64,000 nt of DNA from positions 1,612,001-1,676,000 of the forward strand of contig NZ_CP031124.1 of the NCBI RefSeq assembly GCF_003339525.1, in the 5' to 3' direction. Under the pieces are notes generated by a model. That model was given only the letters and a program-made list of their open reading frames with translations. It was not told the DNA's origin and searched no databases. Position numbers and translations under genes: made by a program. Each line of letters opens with the position of its first letter. Positions within the stretch are counted from its first letter, which is position 1. Shown here piece by piece: positions 47,935 to 56,300 of this stretch. The stretch comes from Ephemeroptericola cinctiostellae. GTDB lineage: Bacteria; Pseudomonadota; Gammaproteobacteria; Burkholderiales; Burkholderiaceae.

Positions 47935-50238
47935 TCAAGGGTTTTCAGTGAAGGTTTTACCCAAAAAGAAATACAAACGGGCATTACCACTTCGGGTTAA
48001 ACCGACGCCCAACTGAGCAGGGCCAATGGGGGTGCGCAAAGCACCAAAAACACTGCCTGAGTATTTCAAAAATCGAGTGTTGATGTCTGAAGCATGCTCC
48101 CATGTGTTACCAACTTCAAGTGATGCGCCGACAATCAGTGGGTTATTCAAGATGCTCAGAGGTGTCCGATAACGGTAAGTCAAGCTTGAGAATGCCCGAT
48201 AATTGCCCACAAATTGATCTTGGGCGTAACCCGATAAATGCTGATATCCCCCCAATGTGAAAGGGGATAAATAGACATTGCCGCTGTTGTTTTGACCCGC
48301 AGCTTCCAAAGTAAAAGTAAGCGAATGGGCTTTTTTGTTCATGGCATACAGGCCAATGAAGCCCGCTTGCATGTGGCGCCGCTCATTTTGAGATGTGTTG
48401 GGGGTGACATGGGCAAAGGCATGTAAGAAATAACCTTTGGTTGGGATGTACACATCATCCAGTTGATCCAATGTGACTTGTGCATCCAATGTGGTGTGAC
48501 TGAATGTCGATGAGCTGATGTTGAGTAAGGGATTAACTGTATTGCTGTACAGGTGAGCACGGCGATATGACAAACCAACACCCCATTCACCTATGCGCCC
48601 AATGGGTGTGCCTATTAAAAAGCCATACTTTTGGCGATTGCTGGTATATTCCGCACCGATGTTGTCGCTGTTTGTAAGGTAGGCTGGGTGCTTTTCATAG
48701 GATGCATGGGCATAGGGGCGAATATAGACATTGCCACTGTGGCTGAGTGGTTGGTTCAATTGCGTATCAACACTGGTTGTTTTCCCAAAGGTCAGGTGAT
48801 TACGCCATTCCCCTCCAAAACTGTTGAGCCACACACGACGGTGTGATAAATGCAATGTGAATTGTTGGTCTGATAACCCATTGCTGGCAACTTCAACGCC
48901 GGCTCGAATGGCATTTTTTGCAACATCTTTTTCTTCAACTTTATAGACCAACTCATTGTAATCACCAACTTTGTCAATGGAATAACCCACCGAACCAATG
49001 CGGCCAGAGCTCATTAAGCGATTGATGTCGTTGTTAATCGCATTGATGTCGAAGTTTTGTCCTTCTTTCATGCTGATTTCAGCGCGCAGCGTTGCTGGGC
49101 TGGCCAAACCATTGGTTTGAACACGGATAAAATCAATTTTGATGTTTGGGGCTTTTTGTGGCGCATGCTTTGCCATAAGTGTTGCATACGTTGCAGATGG
49201 AACCGATAAATGCGCAAGTTGGCGTTGTATCGAGGGTGTTTCTGTCGCTTCAAAGCCAATTTTTGCTGCTTCCGCCCCCCTTTGAAACTCCAGGCTGCCG
49301 ATGTCACCCAATGCGGGTTTGATGTAGACATCTTTTGGTGTTAATAAGGCGATTTGCTCGTCCATATTGCGTTTGACCAACAGATTAAGCATTTGTTCAG
49401 ATACGCCAATCACACTGTTCAATTGATCTTTGGGCAGTAAGCCGCTGCTGACATCAACGGCAATGATGCGCGTAGCCCCCATGTGTTTGACCACGTCAAC
49501 GGGTAGATTGCGGTCAATCATGCCATCAACCAAGAGCTTGCCATCTATTTCGACGGGAGTGAATGCGGCAGGAATGGACATGCTGGCTCGCAACGCATTC
49601 GCCAATTGACCTTGTTTGAGCACAACCATTTTCCCTGTGACCAAGTCAGCTGCAACGGCTCTAAAAGGAATGGGCAGTGTGTCAAAGTCAATGTTGTAAG
49701 GATGATCTTTCAGTATGTCTCGCAGTACTTGCTCAACTTTCGCCCCATTGGAAACCGCTGCGGGCAATGCCACTTTACCTTCTTCGGTCACGCTGACATC
49801 CACAATGACATTGCCTTTGTAGTCCAAATTGCGCGTGGTTTGAGGCAGTTCTTTACGATTGGGAGGGGCAAATGCGACTGCTGTGAGGTCGAGGTCTTTG
49901 ATTTTACTTTCAATTTGTGCGATCGACATGCCACTGGCATACATGCCACCAATCAGTGCGCCTGCGCTGGTACCCGCGATGTAATCGATCGGAACATGCT
50001 GGGCTTCAAGTGCTTTTAAAACCCCCAAGTGCGCCAAACCGCGTGCGCCACCGCCAGATAAAACCACACCTATTTTTTCATGGGTCTCTTTTGTCGCATT
50101 CGCCGTGATTTCTGAATCCTTGGCAGCCTGAGGCGGGGCGATGCTGTCTTTGGCATGGGCATTGGCAGATGCAAAGCCAGCCAAAATCAATAGCCCTAAA
50201 ATACTTGAACGACTCCAAATGGTTTGATTGCCCATCAT
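47935..50238 (-). CDS. Type Vd patatin-like autotransporter (PlpD-like)
   Basis: Surface or secreted phospholipase with its own outer-membrane pore. 767 residues. Signal peptide (about 1-29, cut near AHA-KDS). Patatin domain 55-250: oxyanion loop SGGGARGLAHLG, nucleophile Ser91 in GTSAG, and Asp238 in VDGMID. The usual DGA becomes DGM, but the catalytic Asp is kept. A POTRA domain follows (about 345-420) and a BamA/TamA-like beta-barrel ends in ARLYFFLGKTF with a few extra residues. This is the layout of Pseudomonas PlpD and Fusobacterium FplA. Its ATG overlaps the tauE stop (ATGA), so translation is coupled to an unrelated permease. Confidence 0.9.
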   Translation of the reverse strand: MMGNQTIWSRSSILGLLILAGFASANAHAKDSIAPPQAAKDSEITANATKETHEKIGVVLSGGGARGLAHLGVLKALEAQHVPIDYIAGTSAGALIGGMYASGMSIAQIESKIKDLDLTAVAFAPPNRKELPQTTRNLDYKGNVIVDVSVTEEGKVALPAAVSNGAKVEQVLRDILKDHPYNIDFDTLPIPFRAVAADLVTGKMVVLKQGQLANALRASMSIPAAFTPVEIDGKLLVDGMIDRNLPVDVVKHMGATRIIAVDVSSGLLPKDQLNSVIGVSEQMLNLLVKRNMDEQIALLTPKDVYIKPALGDIGSLEFQRGAEAAKIGFEATETPSIQRQLAHLSVPSATYATLMAKHAPQKAPNIKIDFIRVQTNGLASPATLRAEISMKEGQNFDINAINNDINRLMSSGRIGSVGYSIDKVGDYNELVYKVEEKDVAKNAIRAGVEVASNGLSDQQFTLHLSHRRVWLNSFGGEWRNHLTFGKTTSVDTQLNQPLSHSGNVYIRPYAHASYEKHPAYLTNSDNIGAEYTSNRQKYGFLIGTPIGRIGEWGVGLSYRRAHLYSNTVNPLLNISSSTFSHTTLDAQVTLDQLDDVYIPTKGYFLHAFAHVTPNTSQNERRHMQAGFIGLYAMNKKAHSLTFTLEAAGQNNSGNVYLSPFTLGGYQHLSGYAQDQFVGNYRAFSSLTYRYRTPLSILNNPLIVGASLEVGNTWEHASDINTRFLKYSGSVFGALRTPIGPAQLGVGLTRSGNARLYFFLGKTFTENP

Positions 50239-51041
50239 GTTGCTAATCCCATTTTATATAACATTTGTAAACCCAAGCCAATGAGCATGCAAGCGAAAAT
50301 CTTTTTAAGGGTTGCCACATTCCACCGTTGCGCGGCTTTCGCACCGATGGGTGCAAAGATCACGCTGGTCAATGCAATGCCCAATACAGCTGGTATGTAG
50401 ATGTAAGCATATGTCAAAGGAGGCAAGCCTGAAGTTGACCAGCCTGTGATCAAATAACCCAAAACTGCAAACACAGCGATTGGAAAGCCCAGTGCTGCAG
50501 AGGTCCCAATGGCCAAGCGTGCAGGCACATTGCACCATATCATAAATGGAACAGAAATGAAGCCGCCGCCTGCTGAAATTAATGTTGAAAGCGCGCCAGT
50601 CGCATTACCAACCCCAAACAATGCCGCGCTGCCAGGTAACGTACGAGAAGGTTTAGGTAGGCGGTTGTTGAGCATGCTGTAAGCCGTGTAAAAAGCAAAG
50701 GCCACAAATACAGCGCGCAGGGGGGCAACAGGGGTGATGTGAACCAAATAAGCACCAACGAGCGTACCAAGCATGATGCCAGGAACCACATGTTTGACCA
50801 CATCCCAGCGCACATTGTTGTGCGAAGCGTGTGAACGCATGCTTGAAAAAGCGGTGAAAGCAATGGTGGCGGTTGAGGTCGCGAGTGCGATTTTGTGAAG
50901 ATCGGGGTGGCTGAAGCCTTGGGCTTGTAAAATCCAAGTGAGCAGCGGTACAGTGATTAAACCACCGCCCACACCAAGTAAGCCAGCCATAAAACCCACA
51001 AGGCAACCCAAAAGAGGGTAAGCGAGCCAAATCAAATCCAT
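50235..51041 (-). CDS. TauE/SafE family permease
   Basis: Predicted sulfite/organosulfonate exporter or related anion permease. 268 residues with about eight membrane helices. Family motifs GLLGVGGGLITVPLL near the N-terminus and ISAGGGFISVPFMIWCNVP in the second half are characteristic. The ATG at 51041 with GAGGAC before it is chosen; an in-frame ATG at 51065 is possible. It is first in a coupled pair with the patatin autotransporter. True substrate unknown. Confidence 0.85.
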   Translation of the reverse strand: MDLIWLAYPLLGCLVGFMAGLLGVGGGLITVPLLTWILQAQGFSHPDLHKIALATSTATIAFTAFSSMRSHASHNNVRWDVVKHVVPGIMLGTLVGAYLVHITPVAPLRAVFVAFAFYTAYSMLNNRLPKPSRTLPGSAALFGVGNATGALSTLISAGGGFISVPFMIWCNVPARLAIGTSAALGFPIAVFAVLGYLITGWSTSGLPPLTYAYIYIPAVLGIALTSVIFAPIGAKAAQRWNVATLKKIFACMLIGLGLQMLYKMGLAT

Positions 51042-51201
51042 GTTGTCCTCGTTCCAGTGCAACACGCATCGATCATTGTCGGTGGCGCGTTTAATTAAGC
51101 TGAAAAACGCAGGTCAAAATCATCATACATTCGATGCGGGTGTGAAAAAATAGAAATATGCTGTAGAAATAAAAATTTCCCGCACCAATCGTTTAGCCGT
51201 A

Positions 51202-51225
51202 CTCTTGAACCATGCGGTTCAAGAG
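51202..51225. repeat. 10-bp inverted repeat, tetraloop ATGC
   Basis: Perfect arms CTCTTGAACC and GGTTCAAGAG around ATGC. No T-run, so not a standard terminator. It could be an operator or part of a structured RNA. Confidence 0.55.
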
Positions 51226-51629
51226 CGCTACAAGCAATCAAACATTGGGTTCATCTGACAGAGAGATGCTCACGCCTGCTTGATGATATTTTGTAGCTAA
51301 TAAGTGCTTATAGGGTCAAGAGTAAGGGCTGTAAAATCGCGAAAGGCGCAGGAAACGTTGACATTGTATCAGAACCAATGGTTGATTGTAAGGTTCTCTT
51401 TGCATCATTTTAAAACTAAAAATTAGACTGTCCTTGCAGCAAGGTCGTTCCCTCTAAGGGCTTATTTGTTAAGGGAATGGGAAAAGAAGATGTGAGTAGG
51501 CGGAGGGGGTAAGGGGCTGTTTATTTAGCAAGCAGGATTGATGTGGGCGAATTCGAAATAGCTTACACAATCTTTTGATGCTTCTTAATTATGGCCAATA
51601 TCGTCTTTGACAAGGCTTCTCACTTGAGG

Positions 51630-51661
51630 TGTGGAAAAAGCAAGTTTTTACTTTTTCCACA
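51630..51661 (-). terminator. Hairpin after the CoA-transferase gene
   Basis: Perfect 11-bp arms TGTGGAAAAAG and CTTTTTCCACA, 18 bases after the stop of the minus-strand CoA-transferase gene. T residues lie within the stem rather than after it, so termination is plausible but not certain. Confidence 0.45.
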
Positions 51662-51679
51662 TTCCAATTCTATTAAGCA

Positions 51680-52795
51680 TTAAGAGCTTTTCAATACGGG
51701 TGGCGATGTGTAACGTTCAATGGGGGTTTCTGAAAATTTGATTGGATTGGCCACCAAGCGACTGCCATCATCAGCCGTCACCACCATGTTGCGCGACAAC
51801 AGTTGTTCGTCTGCAAATACGCGATCGATGGTGTTGATCGGGCCACATGGAAAACCCCGTTGCTCACCCAAAGTGATCCATTCTTTGATGTTTTTGCCCA
51901 TCAAGGAAGGGGCTAAAGCCATTTCTAGTTCGATGCGGTGCTTGACTCGAGCCGCATTACTCGAAAAACGTTCATCTTGCGCGAGGTCAAGGCAACCTGC
52001 GGCATCACATAAAGCGGTGAACTGTCGGTCATTACCAACCGCCATCATCACGTAACCATCAGCAACTGACATGGGTTGATAGGGCGCAATTGAGGGGTGG
52101 GCACTGCCTTTACGAGTCGGCACATCACCACTCAAGAGGTAAGTTGAAGCTTGATTGGCAAGCATGGCGGCTTGAACATCAAACAATGCCAAATCGATGT
52201 GCTGACCGATACCCGTCTGTTCGCGGTAGCTGAGTGCCGCCAGAACAGCTGTGGTTGCATACATGCCTGTCATTAAGTCAACCACGGCCACGCCGACTTT
52301 TTGTGGTGCACCATCGGCTTCGCCTGTGATGCTCATCAATCCACCCATCGCTTGAATCAGTGCATCATAGCCAGGGCGCTCTTTGTAAGGACCCGTTTGA
52401 CCAAAACCCGTGATGGAGCAATAAATGATGTGGGGATTAATTAATCGAATGCTGTCATAGTCCAATCCATATTTGTGTAGTCCGCCTACTTTGTAATTTT
52501 CAATGAGGACATCAGCATCTTTAATCATGTCCAACAGCGTGGCTCTGTCAGTGGCCTGCGTGAAATCGAGGCTGATATTGGTTTTGTTGCGATTGCAGCA
52601 AAAGAAATAAGCGGCATCACGTGAACCATCGGTTCGCTCAACAAACGGAGGCCCCCATCGGCGGGTGTCGTCTCCATCTGGATGTTCAATTTTAATCACC
52701 TGTGCGCCCATGTCACCGAGTGTTTGGCTGGCAAAAGGGCCTGCAAGGATGCGAGATAAATCTATGATTTTTAAATGAGATAAGGCTTGTGGCAT
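51680..52795 (-). CDS. CaiB/BaiF family CoA transferase, short C-terminus
   Basis: Class III CoA transferase that moves CoA between carboxylic acids. 371 residues against about 390-410 for relatives. LSRILAGPFASQTLGDMGAQVIKIE opens the protein; RNKTNISLD, SITGFGQTGPY and the catalytic Asp173 in GVAVVDLMTGMYA are intact. The end reads ERYTSPPVLKSS, stopping where relatives continue with a Pro-Pro-Leu-Gly-x-His-Thr-x-Glu-Val-Leu helix of about 25 residues. The downstream bases do not encode that helix in any frame I could see. Donor and acceptor are unknown. No acyl-CoA dehydrogenase or other pathway gene is adjacent. Confidence 0.85.
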   Translation of the reverse strand: MPQALSHLKIIDLSRILAGPFASQTLGDMGAQVIKIEHPDGDDTRRWGPPFVERTDGSRDAAYFFCCNRNKTNISLDFTQATDRATLLDMIKDADVLIENYKVGGLHKYGLDYDSIRLINPHIIYCSITGFGQTGPYKERPGYDALIQAMGGLMSITGEADGAPQKVGVAVVDLMTGMYATTAVLAALSYREQTGIGQHIDLALFDVQAAMLANQASTYLLSGDVPTRKGSAHPSIAPYQPMSVADGYVMMAVGNDRQFTALCDAAGCLDLAQDERFSSNAARVKHRIELEMALAPSLMGKNIKEWITLGEQRGFPCGPINTIDRVFADEQLLSRNMVVTADDGSRLVANPIKFSETPIERYTSPPVLKSS

Positions 52796-53350
52796 GCTTT
52801 TTCCTGGAGGGGTTGTTTTTTAAAATGATACCCCATGGAAACAGTTTATAAAAGTTGATATTGAAGTGGTCGGTGACACTGTTGGGTTTTGGATAAGTGC
52901 TATGAGTGATCTTAAAGCCCATATAAAACAACTGTTTAATGTTGATTTATGTAACATAAACTAAAGTTTGTTTGATTTTGTATTAATTATGTTGATTTTA
53001 AAAGTAATTGTCCTATAATCGTATTAATAACTATTGTGATGATTTTCTGTACTTTGCCTTGATTGCGTGATTCAACATCTTTTTTAATTAAAAATAATTC
53101 AAATAATAAATATTTTTTTGATTGGTAAGTTGTTAACTTAGGCCGTTTTTCTTTATCTGCCTCCCTTTTATTTCTATCAATTGTTTTGATTTTCTGGAGC
53201 TTTTATCCAGTTGTTTGAAACTTTTTACTTTGGCTGCCAGCAAGCTTTGTACTTTGGGGCAATTTTAAGTTCTTTCTGTCTCCCATTGGTGTGCTTCGAA
53301 ATAAGAATTCAAGGGTTTTATTGACACGTTTATCCTGAAGGAGTGTTGTC
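52796..53350 (+). promoter_or_regulatory. AT-rich 5' region of the adhesin gene with promoter
   Basis: 555 bases without a gene. A good sigma70 promoter faces the adhesin: -35 TTGATT (52992-52997), 16 bases, -10 TATAAT (53014-53019). The transcript would have a leader of about 325 bases. AAGGAG (53338-53343) is the adhesin ribosome binding site. No long homopolymer or short tandem repeat that could cause phase variation was seen. Confidence 0.65.
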
Positions 53351-56300
53351 ATGAATAAGATTTATAAAAGTATTTTCAATAAAAAACTGGGCGTATGGGT
53401 GGCCGTATCTGAAAATACGACAGCACAAGGAAAACCATCAAAAATGGGTGTGGCCACATTGCTAGGAGAAGGTGTGGTTGTTGGAGGAATGCTTTTGATC
53501 AGTCCAATCGCCAATGCCACATTGATTGTTGGATCGACGACTTATGATGGTGCTTGCCAGTTCACCATGTCTGGTGGCTCAGCAGTTAAAATTGAATACA
53601 ATCAATACGCTGGAACTTTAATTAATCCCGCAACAGGATACGTGTACAACATTGATCCATCTGATGGATTACCTTACACGGCCCAAGATTGTATTAATCA
53701 AATGGGTGCTGTGACGACAGATATTGCGAGTACCAGCAGTGCAATCGCATCCCTGTCGACTTTAACCTCTTCTGGTTTATCCACTGTAAACAGTTCTGTG
53801 TCCTCTCTGTCAACCTTAACTTCTTCTGGGTTATCGACAGTAAAAAGTTCAGTGGCCTCATTGTCAACAACGACATCATCTGGATTTTCTACGATAGGCA
53901 GTGCAGTTGCATCCCTGTCATCGGTTGTTTCCACTCTTGGAAGTGCTGGGAGCGCGATCGCATCGTTGTCTTCTTTAACATCCACTGTTGTCAGCACGAC
54001 AAACAGCTCTGTTGCTTCTTTGTCTTCTGTCGTGTCTTCTATGGGGAATTCAAACAGCGCGATTGCGTCGTTGTCAACGTTGGCAGGCAGCAGCATTGCC
54101 TCTTTATCAAGCATCACGGGCAGTGGCATCGCTTCATTGTCAACTGCAATCAGTACGGCCACCAGCACGACATTGAGCACTTCAAACAGCGCGATTGCAT
54201 CGTTGTCAACATTGACAGGCAGCAGCATTGCCTCTTTATCAAGCATCACCGGCAGTGGCATCGCTTCGTTGTCAACTGCAATCAGCACGGCTGCCAGTAC
54301 CACATTGAGTACTTCAAATAGCGCGATTGCGTCGTTGTCAACATTGACAGGCAGCAGCATTGCCTCTTTGTCAAGCATCACTGGTAGCGGCATCGCTTCG
54401 TTGTCAACCGCGATCAGCACAGCCGCCAGCACCACGTTGAGCACTTCAAATAGTGCAATCGCGTCATTGTCGACCTTGACTTCAAGTGGATTGAGCAGTG
54501 TGGACAGTGCGGTGGCTTCCTTGTCAAGCATCACCGGCAGTGGCATCGCTTCGTTATCAACCGCGATCAGCACAGCTGCCAGCACGACATTGAGCACTTC
54601 AAATAGTGCAATCGCGTCGTTGTCGACCTTGACTTCAAGTGGATTGAGCAGTGTGGACAGTGCGGTGGCCTCTTTGTCAAGCATCACCGGCAGTGGCATC
54701 GCTTCGTTGTCAACCGCGATCAGCACAGCTGCCAGCACGACATTGAGCACTTCAAATAGTGCAATCGCGTCGTTGTCGACCTTGACTTCAAGTGGATTGA
54801 GCAGTGTGGACAGTGCGGTGGCTTCCTTGTCAAGCATCACCGGCAGTGGCATCGCTTCGTTGTCAACCGCGATCAGTACGGCTGCCAGCACCACGTTGAG
54901 CACTTCAAACAGCGCAATCGCGTCGTTGTCAACGTTGACAGGCAGCAGCATTGCCTCTTTATCAAGCATCACCGGCAGCGGCATCGCTTCGTTGTCAACT
55001 GCAATCAGCACGGCTGTCAGCACGACATTGAGCACTTCAAATAGTGCAATCGCGTCATTGTCGACCTTGACTTCAAGTGGATTGAGCAGTGTGGACAGTG
55101 CAGTGGCTTCCTTGTCAAGCATCACCGGCAGTGGCATCGCTTCATTGTCAACTGCAATCAGTACGGCCACCAGCACGACATTGAGCACTTCAAACAGCGC
55201 GATTGCATCGTTGTCAACATTGACAGGCAGCAGCATTGCCTCTTTATCAAGCATCACCGGCAGTGGCATCGCTTCGTTGTCAACTGCAATCAGCACGGCT
55301 GCCAGTACCGCATTGAGTACTTCAAATAGCGCGATTGCGTCGTTGTCGACCTTGACAGGCAGCAGCATTGCCTCTTTATCAAGCATCACCGGCAGCGGCA
55401 TCGCTTCGTTGTCAACCGCGATCAGTACGGCTGCCAGCACCACGTTGAGCACTTCAAACAGCGCGATTGCATCGTTGTCAACATTGACTTCAAGTGGATT
55501 GAGCAGTGTGGACAGTGTGGTGGCTTCCTTGTCAAGCATCACTGGCAGTGGCATCGCTTCCTTGTCAACCGCGATCAGCACGGCTGCCAGCACCACGTTA
55601 AGCACTTCAAATAGCGCGATTGCGTCGTTGTCAACGTTGACAGGCAGCAGCATTGCTTCTTTATCAAGCATCACCGGCAGCGGCATCGCTTCGTTGTCAA
55701 CCGCGATCAGTACGGCTGCCAGCACCACGTTGAGCACTTCAAACAGCGCAATCGCGTCGTTGTCAACGTTGACAGGCAGCAGCATTGCCTCTTTATCAAG
55801 CATCACCGGCAGCAGCATTGCCTCTTTATCAAGCATCACCGGCAGCGGCATCGCTTCGTTGTCAACTGCAATCAGCACGGCTGCCAGCACCACGTTGAGC
55901 ACTTCGAACAGCGCAATCGCGTCGTTGTCGACCTTGACTTCAAGTGGATTGAGCAGTGTGGACAGTGCGGTGGCTTCCTTGTCAAGCATCACGGGCAGTG
56001 GCATCGCTTCATTGTCAACTGCAATCAGTACGGCTGCTAGCACCACGTTGAGCACTTCGAACAGCGCAATTGCTTCGTTGTCGACCTTGACTTCAAGTGG
56101 ATTGAGCAGTGTGGACAGTGCCGTGGCCTCTTTGTCAAGCATCACCGGCAGTGGCATCGCTTCATTGTCAACTGCAATCAGTACGGCCACCAGCACGACA
56201 TTGAGCACTTCAAACAGCGCGATTGCATCGTTGTCAACATTGACAGGCAGCAGCATTGCCTCTTTGTCAAGCATCACTGGTAGCGGCATCGCTTCGTTGT

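Larger units (their letters stand above)
51042..51679. other. 638-base region with two hairpins and no recognised gene
   Basis: No open frame with recognisable content on either strand. Two inverted repeats are listed separately. The sequence has patches of GC-rich purines (around 51490-51525) and no tRNA, 4.5S or 6S RNA match that I can see. A small RNA or a decayed gene are both possible. Confidence 0.5.
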
